A stretch of 64,000 nucleotides of DNA, from NCBI GenBank assembly GCA_029237815.1, contig JAQZBP010000006.1, positions 62,001 through 126,000 of the forward strand, given 5' to 3'. Below are positions 1 through 8,624 of the stretch, piece after piece. Under the pieces are notes generated by a model that ran no database searches, was not told the origin of the DNA, and saw only the letters and a list, made by a program, of their open reading frames with translations. Each line of letters begins with the position of its first letter. The first letter of the stretch is position 1. Both the position numbers and the translations under genes were made by a program. The DNA is from Moraxellaceae bacterium (lineage in GTDB: Bacteria; Pseudomonadota; Gammaproteobacteria; Pseudomonadales; Moraxellaceae).

Positions 1-237
1 GGTGGTGAGCAGGCGGTCGACGAAGAGGCGGTAGCCCTGCTGGGTGGGCACGCGGCCCGCCGAGGTGTGCGGCGCCGCCAGCAGGCCTTTCTCCTCGAGC
101 TGGGCCATGACGTTGCGCACCGTGGCCGACGACAGCGGCAGCTCCGCCATCTGCAGGAGATGACGCGAGCCGACCGGCTGGCCGTCACGGATATAGCATT
201 CGACGAGGGTCTTGAAGAGCAGCTGGGTGCGATCCAT
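1..237 (-). CDS. hrcA: HrcA heat-inducible transcription repressor, N-terminal part
   Basis: The reverse strand reads [20 protein letters not shown] and continues for 79 codons to the window edge, so the C-terminal part is missing. HrcA represses class I heat-shock genes by binding CIRCE operators with GroEL as co-factor. The segment seen is the N-terminal winged-helix domain; the stretch PVGSRHLLQ followed by [18 protein letters not shown] and [14 protein letters not shown] is typical of the family. It diverges from recN across 186 bases. No CIRCE palindrome is visible in that gap. Confidence 0.93.
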   Translation of the reverse strand, partial: MDRTQLLFKTLVECYIRDGQPVGSRHLLQMAELPLSSATVRNVMAQLEEKGLLAAPHTSAGRVPTQQGYRLFVDRLLTT

Positions 238-423
238 GCCCCTCTTATACCGCGCCCGCCCGGCCCCTGTGTACCCTGCCGACCGTATCGCCAGCGACCG
301 TGTAGTACGGCCACAATCAGCACGCGCCACCACTGCGAACTCACGCAGGGTTCGCGGTGGAAGCCGCTCCTCCGGGGGCGGCGAATCGCCTATCATCGCC
401 GCATCGTCCCGGGCCGAATCCCT

Positions 424-2082
424 ATGCTCAGCCACCTCAAGATCCGCGACGTCGCCATCGTCGCCAGCCTGGAACTGGATTTCCGCCCGGGCTTTTCCGT
501 CATCACCGGCGAGACCGGCGCCGGCAAGTCCATCCTCATGGATGCGCTGGGGCTGTGCCTCGGCGACCGCGCCGACGCGGGCGTGGTGCGGGCCGGCGCC
601 GAGCGCGCCGAGGTCAGCGCCGGCTTCGACATCAGCCGCATCGAGGCGGCGCAGGAATGGCTGCGCGAGCGCGAGCTGGAGTCGGACGGCGAATGCTGGC
701 TGCGCCGCACCGTGAGCCGCGACGGCCGCTCGCGCGCCTACATCAACGGCAGCCCCGCCACGCTCACCGACGTGAAGCTGCTGGGCGAGATGCTGATCGA
801 CATCCACAGCCAGCATGAGCACCAGTCGCTGCTGCGCCGCGAGAACCACCGCCTGCTGCTCGACGCCACCGCCGGCCTCACCGGCAGCGCACGCGAACTG
901 TCATCCCACTTCCAGCAGTGGCAGAAGGCCGCGAAGGAGCTGGCCACGCTGACCCGCGCCGGCGATGCGCAACGCGACCGGCTGGAGCTCGTCACCCACC
1001 AGCTCGACGAACTCGACAAACTCGGCCTGAAAGCGGGCGACTATGAAAAGCTGGAGCAGGAACACGACGCGCTCGCCAACCTCGGCTCGCTGCTCCAGAA
1101 CGGCGACCTCGCGCTGGACCGCCTTACGGAAAACGACGCCGACAATGCCGCGCGTTGCATCCAGCAGGCGCTGAAGGCACTGGAAGGGGAACGCAGCCGG
1201 CATCCGAAGCTCGATGAAGTCGCCGAGCTGCTCGATGGCGCGCTGATCCAGATCCAGGAAGGCGCTTCCTCACTGCGTCATTACCTCGAAAGCCTGGACG
1301 CCGACCCCGCCCGCCTCGGCGAGCTGGAAGACCGTCTCGCCGCCGTGCACGCGCTCGCCCGCAAACATCGCGTGCTGCCGCAGGAGCTGCCCGGCGTGCA
1401 GGCCGCGCTCGCCGACGAGAAGGCCCAGCTGCAGCGCAGCCAGGACCTCGACACGCTGAACCGCGAAGTCGCCGCGCTGGAGAAAAAATACGCCAGTGCC
1501 GCTGAAAAGCTGCGCAGCGCCCGCAGCAAGGCGGCAGCGCAGTTCAGCAGCGAAGTGCTGGCCCGCCTGAAATTGCTGGGCATGGCCAACTCCCGTTTCG
1601 AGGTGGCGCTGACGCCGCTCGACAAGCCCGCCGCGCATGGCCTCGACGACATCGAGTTCCTGATCAGCGCCAACCCTGGCCAGCCGCTCAAGGGCTTGGC
1701 CAAGGTCGCCTCGGGCGGCGAGCTCTCGCGCGTCTCGCTCGCCATCCAGGTGGTGAACGCGAAGCATTCGCCGGTGCCGGTGATGGTGTTCGACGAGGTC
1801 GACGTCGGCATCGGCGGCGGCATCGCCGAGGTCGTGGGCCGCGTGCTGCGCGAGCTCGGCGAGTACGCGCAGGTGTTTTCGATCACCCACCAGCCGCAGG
1901 TCGCCGCGCTCGGCCACCAGCACCTGCGCGTGGAAAAGAGCGTGCAGGACGGCGCCACCACGAGTGCCGTACGCGAGCTCACGCGCGAGGAACGGATTGA
2001 AGAGATCGCGCGCATGTCGGGCGGCCTGACCATCACCGCCGAGACCCGCAAGCACGCCGAGGCCATGCTGTCGGCCACCTGA
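424..2082 (+). CDS. recN: DNA repair protein RecN
   Basis: RecN is an SMC-like ATPase that acts in recombinational repair of double-strand breaks. The 552-residue product has Walker A GETGAGKS at residues 29-36, a long coiled-coil centre, the ABC signature SGGELSR near residue 430 and Walker [11 protein letters not shown] near 455. The frame is open further upstream (to about base 67), but ATG 424 gives the conserved start [20 protein letters not shown] hexamer at 391-396 could be its -10 element. The hrcA-recN divergence is common in gammaproteobacteria. Confidence 0.95.
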   Translation: MLSHLKIRDVAIVASLELDFRPGFSVITGETGAGKSILMDALGLCLGDRADAGVVRAGAERAEVSAGFDISRIEAAQEWLRERELESDGECWLRRTVSRDGRSRAYINGSPATLTDVKLLGEMLIDIHSQHEHQSLLRRENHRLLLDATAGLTGSARELSSHFQQWQKAAKELATLTRAGDAQRDRLELVTHQLDELDKLGLKAGDYEKLEQEHDALANLGSLLQNGDLALDRLTENDADNAARCIQQALKALEGERSRHPKLDEVAELLDGALIQIQEGASSLRHYLESLDADPARLGELEDRLAAVHALARKHRVLPQELPGVQAALADEKAQLQRSQDLDTLNREVAALEKKYASAAEKLRSARSKAAAQFSSEVLARLKLLGMANSRFEVALTPLDKPAAHGLDDIEFLISANPGQPLKGLAKVASGGELSRVSLAIQVVNAKHSPVPVMVFDEVDVGIGGGIAEVVGRVLRELGEYAQVFSITHQPQVAALGHQHLRVEKSVQDGATTSAVRELTREERIEEIARMSGGLTITAETRKHAEAMLSAT

Positions 2083-2102
2083 ACCCCACCAGGAGGGACG
2101 CC

Positions 2103-2696
2103 GTGAAACGATTGCTTGCCGGGGCGCTTGCCCTCGCCTGGACCCTGCCCGCCCTCGCCTATACGCCGGCGGACGGCGACATCATCTTCCATACCTCGCG
2201 CTCGGCGCAGAGCCTGGCCGTGCAGAAGGCCACCGGCTCCCGCTACAGCCACATGGGCCTGATCTTCCTGCGCCAGGGCCGCCCCTTCGTGCTCGAGGCC
2301 GTGAACCCGGTCAAGTACACGCCGCTGGACGAGTGGCAAGCTCGTGGCAAGGACGGTCGCTATGTCATCAAGCGCCTGGCGCAACCGCTGGCGACCGCCG
2401 ACATGGCACGGGTCCGCCACGAGGCCGAGAAATTCCTGGGGCGACCCTACGACCTGACCTTCGAATGGTCGGACAAGCGCATCTACTGCTCCGAGCTGGT
2501 GTGGAAGGCCTACTTCCGCGCGGCCGGCCTCAGGATCGGCAAGACACAGGAGCTGCGCGCCTTCCGGCTCGACGACCCGGCCGTAGCGCAGAAGATGCGC
2601 GAGCGCTACGGCAAGCGCGTGCCGCTAGCTGAAACCGTGATCGCGCCTGTCGCCGTATTCGATTCACCGCTGCTGACCCAGGTGGAGACCCACTGA
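2103..2696 (+). CDS. YiiX/YebB-type NlpC/P60-like cysteine hydrolase, exported
   Basis: A 197-residue protein with a signal peptide (about residues 1-19, ending ALA). It belongs to the permuted papain-like group related to YiiX/YebB, putative cell-wall or amide hydrolases. The likely catalytic His lies in SRYSHMGLIF (about residue 50) and the Cys in YCSELVWKAY (about residue 131). An AGGAGG ribosome site precedes the ATG. Its stop overlaps the next start by one base (TGATG), so it is translationally coupled to the cyclase. The substrate is not shown by the sequence. Confidence 0.8.
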   Translation: MKRLLAGALALAWTLPALAYTPADGDIIFHTSRSAQSLAVQKATGSRYSHMGLIFLRQGRPFVLEAVNPVKYTPLDEWQARGKDGRYVIKRLAQPLATADMARVRHEAEKFLGRPYDLTFEWSDKRIYCSELVWKAYFRAAGLRIGKTQELRAFRLDDPAVAQKMRERYGKRVPLAETVIAPVAVFDSPLLTQVETH

Positions 2697-4525
2697 TGCG
2701 CACCGGATTCTCGCGCCCGCTGCTGCTGCCCGGCCTGCTCCTGCTCGCCGTCACGCTGCTGCTGGCCGTCTCCGGCGCGCTCGACCGCCTCGACAACCGC
2801 CTCGGCGACAGCCTCGTGGCGGCACATGCCGGCACGCGCCTGCCGCCGGCCGACATCGTCTTCGTCACCATCGACCAGAAAAGCCTGGAGGACGAGACGC
2901 TGCAGCGCGAGGCCGGCTCCTGGCCGTGGCCGCGCGGCATCCACGCCGAACTGATCGCCAACCTCGAGGCGCATGCGCCGGCCGCGATCGCCTTCGACGT
3001 GCTCTTCAACGAAGCCGATGTCTTCCGCCCCGACAGCGACCAGGTCCTGCGCGAGACGGCACGGCAGTACGGCAACCTGTTCTTTCCGTCCGCGCTGCTG
3101 GACGACGGCCGCAAGGCGCCGCTCAGTGCCCTGCCGCCCGGTTTCGGCGCGACGCAAACGCCGCGGGCAACACCCGATGCCGCGGCGCCGCTGCTGGTCC
3201 CGCTCGTGCTCGCGCCTTCGAGCTGGCAAGGCGGCCTGATCAACTTCGAGAAGGACGCGGACGGCAACGGCCGGCACGCCCGGCTCCATACCGAGGTGGA
3301 CGGCTGGCACCTGCCCTCGCTCAGCGCCTCGGTGGCGCACTTCACCGGCGCGACGCTGCCCGACATCGAGCGCATCCGCCTGCACTGGTACGGCAAGCCG
3401 CCGCGCCAGATCTCCTATAGCGACCTCTTCCATGACCTGAGCCGCGAAACACCAACGCTGGCAGCGGACCTGAAGGACCGCATCGTCATCATCGGCACCA
3501 CGGCGCCCGGACTGCACGACATGCGCCCGACGCCGCTGGCGACGCTGACGCCGGGCACGGAAATCCTCACCACCGCCATCGCCAACCTGCGCAGCGGCGA
3601 CTGGCTGCGCGATGTGCCCGCGCGCTGGCCGCTGGCGCTGCTGCTGGTGGCGGTACTGGTCGCCGCCTTCGCGCGTCGCGTGAATCCGCTGAAGAGCGGC
3701 GCGGCGCTGCTGGCGGGCTCCGTGTTGCTGCTGGCGGCCAGCTACCTGCTGCTGGCGGCGCGCTGGTACGTGCCGGTCGCCGCCGCGCTGACGCTGGCCT
3801 GGCTGGCCTTCGCGCTGTTCTCCGCCGAAGCCTTCTGGCGCGAGCGCCAGGACCGCGAAGCCACCGTTTCGCTGTTCCGCCGCTTCCTCGACCCGCGCGT
3901 CGTCGACGACCTCGTGAAAAGCGGCGAGCTCGCGCGCGGCCAGAAGCCGCAGGCGCGCGAAATCAGCATCCTCTTCTCCGACATCCGCGGCTTCACCACG
4001 CTCTCGGAAACGCGCACGCCGGAAGCCGTGGTGGAGTTGCTCAACCGCTATTTCACGCAGCAGGTCGAGGTCGTGTTCCGCCATGGCGGCACGCTCGACA
4101 AGTTCATCGGCGACGCCATCATGGCCTTCTGGAACGCGCCCACGGAAAACCCGCAGCATGCCGCCCACGCCGTGCAGGCCGCGATCGGCATGGCGGAGGC
4201 GCTGGACCGCTTCAAGGCCGAGCTCGCCCTGAGCGACAGCTCGCTCGGCGACTTCGACATCGGCATCGGCGTGCACACCGGCCCGGCCGTGGTGGGCTTC
4301 CTCGGCAGCGACGACCGCCTCGACTACACCGCGATCGGCGATACCGTGAACCTGGCCTCGCGCATCGAAGGCAGCACCAAGGGCGTGTCGCGCGTGCTGG
4401 TCTCGGAAGCCACGCGCGCGGCCTGCGAGCAGTTCGCGCCCGGCCGTTTTACCTTCATCGACCATGGCGAGTTCCACGTAAAGGGACGCGACCAGGGCGT
4501 ACGACTTTTCGAACCCCGAAACTAA
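2696..4525 (+). CDS. CHASE2-domain class III adenylate/guanylate cyclase
   Basis: A 609-residue membrane cyclase predicted to make cAMP. It has an N-terminal membrane anchor, a periplasmic CHASE2 sensor (about residues 40-300), a cluster of transmembrane helices (about 305-375) and a cytoplasmic class III catalytic domain from about 420. Metal-binding aspartates are visible in FSDIRGFT and FIGDAIMAFW. The substrate and transition-state region reads DYTAIGDTVNLASRIEG, and the DKF lysine fits adenylate rather than guanylate specificity. It sits between two exported peptidase-like genes, so it may sense an envelope signal. The ligand is unknown. Confidence 0.9.
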   Translation: MRTGFSRPLLLPGLLLLAVTLLLAVSGALDRLDNRLGDSLVAAHAGTRLPPADIVFVTIDQKSLEDETLQREAGSWPWPRGIHAELIANLEAHAPAAIAFDVLFNEADVFRPDSDQVLRETARQYGNLFFPSALLDDGRKAPLSALPPGFGATQTPRATPDAAAPLLVPLVLAPSSWQGGLINFEKDADGNGRHARLHTEVDGWHLPSLSASVAHFTGATLPDIERIRLHWYGKPPRQISYSDLFHDLSRETPTLAADLKDRIVIIGTTAPGLHDMRPTPLATLTPGTEILTTAIANLRSGDWLRDVPARWPLALLLVAVLVAAFARRVNPLKSGAALLAGSVLLLAASYLLLAARWYVPVAAALTLAWLAFALFSAEAFWRERQDREATVSLFRRFLDPRVVDDLVKSGELARGQKPQAREISILFSDIRGFTTLSETRTPEAVVELLNRYFTQQVEVVFRHGGTLDKFIGDAIMAFWNAPTENPQHAAHAVQAAIGMAEALDRFKAELALSDSSLGDFDIGIGVHTGPAVVGFLGSDDRLDYTAIGDTVNLASRIEGSTKGVSRVLVSEATRAACEQFAPGRFTFIDHGEFHVKGRDQGVRLFEPRN

Positions 4526-4543
4526 CTGCTGCGGAGGACACGC

Positions 4544-5038
4544 ATGCGTCGTCATCTATTACTGCCCCTGCTGCTCGCCAGCGGATTTGCCGCGGCGGAG
4601 CCCGGCACCGTGCTCAAGGCCACGGAGCTGCGCGCCAAACCCTTCGGCGATGCCGAGGTCCTGGACGAACTCGACGCCAAGTCCACCGTGGACATCGTCA
4701 CGCGCCAGGGCGCCTGGGCGCAGGTGAAAGCCGGCGGCAAGAGCGGCTGGGTGCGCCTGCTCAACCTGCGCACCGGCTCGGGCCAGCGTGGCGACGCCGG
4801 CGCCGGCGCGCTGGCCTCGGTGTTCAAGACCGGCTCCAGCGGCAACACCGTCACGACCGGCGTGAAAGGCCTCTCCGAGGAGAAGCTGAAGGCCGCCGAG
4901 CCCGATCCCGCGGAAGCGAAGCGGCTGAGCCAGTACCGCGAGACCGAGGCGACGGCGCGCGGCTATGCCAAGCAGGCGAAGCTCGCCACGCAGCAGGTCG
5001 GCTATTTCGACGCCAATGGCGAGGAGATCCGGAAATGA
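4544..5038 (+). CDS. Exported SH3-domain protein
   Basis: A 164-residue protein with a signal peptide (residues 1-18) and one bacterial SH3 domain (about 20-76; VLKATELRAKPFGDAEVL to SGWVRLLNL). Such domains usually bind cell-wall peptides. The C-terminal half (YRETEATARGYAKQ) is polar and probably helical. The last four bases overlap the M48 peptidase start (ATGA), so the two are coupled and probably work together. This SH3-M48 pairing recurs in proteobacteria, but its role is not known to me. Confidence 0.8.
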   Translation: MRRHLLLPLLLASGFAAAEPGTVLKATELRAKPFGDAEVLDELDAKSTVDIVTRQGAWAQVKAGGKSGWVRLLNLRTGSGQRGDAGAGALASVFKTGSSGNTVTTGVKGLSEEKLKAAEPDPAEAKRLSQYRETEATARGYAKQAKLATQQVGYFDANGEEIRK

Positions 5039-5892
5039 TCAGGCGCACGCTCTTCCTCGCCACGCTGCTGCTGGCCGGCAGCGCGCAGGCCTTCGACCTC
5101 GGCCGCGCCCTCGACAAGCTGAACGATCCGGAAACACAGAAGGCGCTCGGCATCGGCAAGAAGATGGTCAAGTCCCTGCAGGACATCCCCGAGCCGCAGG
5201 AGATCGAGATCGGCGAGGGCGTCACCGCCCGCCTGCTGGGCGCGTCGCCCCTGGTGCGCAACGACGCGCTGCAGAAATACGTGAACAAGGTTGGCCTGTG
5301 GCTGGCGCTGCACTCGGAGCGCCCCACCCTGCCCTGGCGCTTCGGCGTCACCGATGATGCGGACGTGAACGCCTTTGCCACGCCGGGCGGCACCATCCTG
5401 ATCACGCGCGGGCTGTACCAGAAGCTGCGCAACGAGGCCGAACTCGCCGGCGTGCTCGCCCACGAGATTGCACACGTGGTGCGCCGCCACCAGCTCAAGG
5501 CGATCAAGTCCGCCCTGGGCCGCGAATGGCAGCTCGAACTGGCGCAGGCCGTGGCCGACAAGAAGAACAACAAGGATGCCGCGCACAGCCTGAAGGCCTT
5601 CACCGCCGGTACCGAACTGTTTGCGCGCGGCCTCGACAAGGGCGACGAGTTCGAAGCCGACCGCATGGGCGTGGTGATCGCCGCGCGTGCCGGCTACAAC
5701 CCCTTCGGCCTGGTCGGCTCGCTGCAGACGCTGGATGCGGTGAATCCGCAGGACGGCGCCGTGGCGCTGATGTTCAAGACGCACCCCTCGCCGGCCAAGC
5801 GCCTGGAAATGCTGTCAACTGCCGTCGGCGTGAAACTCGACGGATTTGCGGACGGCGGCAAGGAACCGGCGCGTTTTGTCGTGCTGAAATAA
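5035..5892 (+). CDS. M48-family zinc metalloprotease, periplasmic
   Basis: A 285-residue protein with a signal peptide (residues 1-18, ending AQA) and an M48 peptidase domain. The zinc motif HEIAH is at residues 143-147 inside VLAHEIAHVVRRH, and the third ligand is in DEFEADRMG. It lacks the TPR tail of BepA/YfgC. BepA- and LoiP-like members do outer-membrane quality control; that role is inferred here. It is coupled to the SH3 gene by a 4-base overlap. Confidence 0.85.
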   Translation: MIRRTLFLATLLLAGSAQAFDLGRALDKLNDPETQKALGIGKKMVKSLQDIPEPQEIEIGEGVTARLLGASPLVRNDALQKYVNKVGLWLALHSERPTLPWRFGVTDDADVNAFATPGGTILITRGLYQKLRNEAELAGVLAHEIAHVVRRHQLKAIKSALGREWQLELAQAVADKKNNKDAAHSLKAFTAGTELFARGLDKGDEFEADRMGVVIAARAGYNPFGLVGSLQTLDAVNPQDGAVALMFKTHPSPAKRLEMLSTAVGVKLDGFADGGKEPARFVVLK

Positions 5893-5919
5893 GCGCGTCA
5901 TCCACCACAGGAAGCGCCC

Positions 5920-6162
5920 ATGAATCGCAACCAGCTGATCGTCCTGGCCATCGCCGGGGTCGCGACGATCGCCATGCTGCTGTATCCGCCCTACATGATG
6001 GGCCTGACCGGCAGCCACATGGGCTACTACTTCGCCCTGCAGTTGCCGGTGACGGTGTCCACCTTCGGCACGGTGGACGCCGCGCTGCTGGTGCTGCAGG
6101 TCGGCGTCACGTGGATCACCGCCGTCGGCGCCATTCTGGGCCTGCGCAGTCGCGACGCCTGA
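5920..6162 (+). CDS. Small two-helix membrane protein, unknown
   Basis: An 80-residue protein with two hydrophobic helices (about residues 6-30 and 50-74) and a basic C-terminus. I do not recognise a family. It lies 27 bases after the M48 gene with a plausible GGAAG ribosome site, and is followed at once by a strong terminator, so it is probably the last gene of the operon starting at 2103. Confidence 0.6.
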   Translation: MNRNQLIVLAIAGVATIAMLLYPPYMMGLTGSHMGYYFALQLPVTVSTFGTVDAALLVLQVGVTWITAVGAILGLRSRDA

Positions 6163-6174
6163 TACGCCACCCAT

Positions 6175-6203
6175 AAAAAAGCCCGGCACTGCCGGGCTTT
6201 TTT
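6175..6203. terminator. Bidirectional rho-independent terminator
   Basis: An A6 run, the stem GCCCGGC-ACT-GCCGGGC and a T6 run. It can end both the plus-strand operon (2103-6162) and the minus-strand AIM24 operon. Confidence 0.9.
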
Positions 6204-6223
6204 ATGCGCCATCGGCACGGTGA

Positions 6224-7246
6224 TCAGTTCGAACTCTTCACCGGCCGGAACCAGTGCGCCCACGAGACGAAAGCGTTGGCCGCGCGCGTCTGGATCCAGA
6301 CCTTGCCCTTGCCGCTGAAGCGGCAGACCAGGCCTTCGCCCGAGAAGAACAGCGACTTGTAGCCGCCGACCTTGCTGATGCTGTAGTCGAGCCCGTCGGT
6401 GAAGGCGACGATGTTGCCGGTGTCGACGACATAGTCGCCGTCGATATCCAGCTCGATCAGGCCGCCATAGGTGTTGAACCAGAGGTCGCCCTGGCCGCTG
6501 GCACGCACCAGGAAAAAGCTCTCGCCCGAGAAGAAGCCCTTGGTGAAGCCCTGCCACTTGGTTTCCAGGGTCACCGCCGGATCGCAGGCCACGAATGCCG
6601 AGTTCTGCAGGAAGAGCGTCTCGCCGCGCAGGAAGACATGCGCAAGGTCGCCCGGCGCGCCGGGGGCGATGCCGATCTCACCCGGCACGTTTTCCGCCGT
6701 GAACTCGTTGACGAAAATCGATTCGCCGGTGAGGAAGCGCCCGAGGCCGCCCCTCAGCTTCGTCTTCATCTTCAGCGTCGTGTCCATGGTGGCCATGGCC
6801 GAGGCTTCCACCTTCAGCGTCTGGCCGGCTGGCAGCTGCACGGTGAGGAAGGCGAAGTCGGGACGGCCATCGATGCGGAACTTGAGGCCGGGCTGGTCGA
6901 TCTCGTCCTGCGGCACCGCGCGCGGCATGGGCGTGCCGCCCGCCGTGGCAGCAGGCACATCGGCAGCCGCGTACGGCGTGGCAGCGGCCGGCGCTACGTC
7001 TTCCAGCGCCAGCGCCATCGCGGCGGCCGGCGCGATCACTTCCACGCGCAGCCCGATCTTTTCGAGGTTGATGCGGTATTTGTGCGCCGTTTCCGCATCC
7101 AGCCCTTCCTTGATCACGAGCGGCGCACGCGCGAGCAGTTGCGCGGCCTTGTCATCGGAAATGCGGAAGAGCTGCGCGAAGGCGGCGTGGACCGCGGCTT
7201 CGTCATGCGTGCCGGCGAGCCCGGCGACCTGAACCTTGTGCGTCAT
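6224..7246 (-). CDS. AIM24/TIGR00266 family protein with extra N-terminal domain
   Basis: A 340-residue member of the AIM24 (TIGR00266) family, which has a tryptophan-RNA-binding-attenuator-like beta fold and no settled bacterial function. Residues 1-75 form an additional domain (IKEGLDAETAHKYRINLEKI) that resembles the L7/L12 C-terminal fold; then comes an Ala/Pro linker and the AIM24 domain from about 115 (FLTGESIFVNEF, FSGESFFLVRASGQG, VDTGNIVAF). It is the last gene of a four-gene operon with two shorter paralogues and an M48 peptidase. Confidence 0.82.
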   Translation of the reverse strand: MTHKVQVAGLAGTHDEAAVHAAFAQLFRISDDKAAQLLARAPLVIKEGLDAETAHKYRINLEKIGLRVEVIAPAAAMALALEDVAPAAATPYAAADVPAATAGGTPMPRAVPQDEIDQPGLKFRIDGRPDFAFLTVQLPAGQTLKVEASAMATMDTTLKMKTKLRGGLGRFLTGESIFVNEFTAENVPGEIGIAPGAPGDLAHVFLRGETLFLQNSAFVACDPAVTLETKWQGFTKGFFSGESFFLVRASGQGDLWFNTYGGLIELDIDGDYVVDTGNIVAFTDGLDYSISKVGGYKSLFFSGEGLVCRFSGKGKVWIQTRAANAFVSWAHWFRPVKSSN

Positions 7247-7260
7247 GCTGTCTCTCCCGT

Positions 7261-7944
7261 TCAGGCGCGGCGCGGCCGCAAGAGGCCGGTCAGGCTCTTG
7301 CCGAAGCTGCCCGGATTATGCGACTGGCACCACACGGTGCCGCGCCCCTTGAATTTGCACACGAGGCCTTCGCCGCCGAGGATCGACGACAGCCAGCTCT
7401 TGCCCGCCTTGGTCAACGAGAAATCCAGCGTCTCGCTGAAGGCGACGATATGCCCGGTGTCGACGATGTACTCGCCGTCCACCTCCACCGGATAAATCGC
7501 GCCAAAGGAGTTCAGGATCACCTGGCCGCGGCCGGACAGACGCAGCCAGAACAGGCTCTCGCCCGACAGGAAATTCTTGAAGCCCTGCCAGCCCATGTCG
7601 ATGCCGACGCTGTGCTCGGCCGCAACGAAAGAACCCGACTGCACGATCAGCGTCTCGTTGTCGAGTTCGTAGCGCATCATGTCGCCGGCCAGCGTGCTGC
7701 CCAGCCAGACTTCGCCGCCGCGGTCGGAGGCGCTGAAGTGGTTCATGAAGAAGGACTCGCCCGCGATCATGCGCTTAACGGCCTTCAGGATGCCGCCGCT
7801 GCCTTTCTTGTGCGTGGTGGTCTCGACCCCGAGGTAGCCGCTCATGGCGATCATGGCGCCGCCTTCGGCGGTCAGGGTTTCACCCGGGGCGAGCACGACG
7901 CGTGCGGCCGTGTTGCCGGGCTGGTGCATGAAATCGATCTGCAT
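7261..7944 (-). CDS. AIM24/TIGR00266 family protein
   Basis: A 227-residue protein made only of the AIM24 domain. Family marks are APGETLTAEGGAMIAMS near the N-terminus, IAGESFFMNHF, FLSGESLFWLRLSGRG and VDTGHIVAF. The start is supported by a GGAG about 10 bases upstream. It lies 17 bases from its upstream paralogue and 14 from its downstream one, all on the minus strand. Function unknown. Confidence 0.85.
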   Translation of the reverse strand: MQIDFMHQPGNTAARVVLAPGETLTAEGGAMIAMSGYLGVETTTHKKGSGGILKAVKRMIAGESFFMNHFSASDRGGEVWLGSTLAGDMMRYELDNETLIVQSGSFVAAEHSVGIDMGWQGFKNFLSGESLFWLRLSGRGQVILNSFGAIYPVEVDGEYIVDTGHIVAFSETLDFSLTKAGKSWLSSILGGEGLVCKFKGRGTVWCQSHNPGSFGKSLTGLLRPRRA

Positions 7945-7961
7945 TTTCTATCTCCGGCTCA

Positions 7962-8624
7962 TCACGGCAGCTTGGGGTTGATCCAGCCGGCCAGCCCCGA
8001 GAGGCTGCGCGCCTGGATCACGATGCGGCCCTTGCCCACGACCCGCGTGACCAGGCCTTCGCCACCGAACAGGCTGGAGAAGATGCCGCCCGCGAGCTGC
8101 AGCTTGAGACCGATGCCCGGCGTGTAGCCCACCAGGTGCGAGGTATCGACGATGTACTCGCCGTCGATCTCCCTGTCGATGAGCGCGCCATAGGCGCCGT
8201 ACCAGACGGTGCCGGTGCCGCTGACCGAAATGCGGAAAAGCCCTTCGCGCGCGATCCAGGAAATCAGGCCGGCGAAACGGATGCCGATCTTCACGTCGCC
8301 ACTGCAGGCGAGGAAGGCGCCGGGCTGCAGGAAGAAGGTTTCGTTGTCGAGCGCGAGGCAGCGCACGGCGCCCGGCGTCGGCTGCACCAGCACCAGGCGA
8401 CGCTCGCCCTGGGTGTTGTTGCTGAAGTGGTTGATGAACAGCGTCTCGCCCACCAGCAGCCGGCGCAGGATCGCGAAGAAGAAGCCTCCGTTGAACTTCG
8501 CCTTGAGGTCGAGGTCCGCCGACATGCTGGACATGGCATTGGACTCGGCGACAAGCGTCTCGCCCGGCGCCAGCGCCACGTCCACGTAGCTGAAGGCGTC
8601 GCCGCCCTTGATTTCGGTTTTCAT
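7962..8624 (-). CDS. AIM24/TIGR00266 family protein
   Basis: A 220-residue AIM24-domain protein and the most diverged of the three tandem copies (LVGETLFINHFSNNTQG, VDTSHLVGY). Its start overlaps the stop of the M48 peptidase gene by four bases, so the peptidase and this protein are translationally coupled. Function unknown. Confidence 0.85.
   Translation of the reverse strand: MKTEIKGGDAFSYVDVALAPGETLVAESNAMSSMSADLDLKAKFNGGFFFAILRRLLVGETLFINHFSNNTQGERRLVLVQPTPGAVRCLALDNETFFLQPGAFLACSGDVKIGIRFAGLISWIAREGLFRISVSGTGTVWYGAYGALIDREIDGEYIVDTSHLVGYTPGIGLKLQLAGGIFSSLFGGEGLVTRVVGKGRIVIQARSLSGLAGWINPKLP

Noticed and set aside
238..423. CIRCE operator for HrcA in the hrcA-recN gap
   Set aside because: Searched by eye for TTAGCACTC-N9-GAGTGCTAA; nothing close is present.
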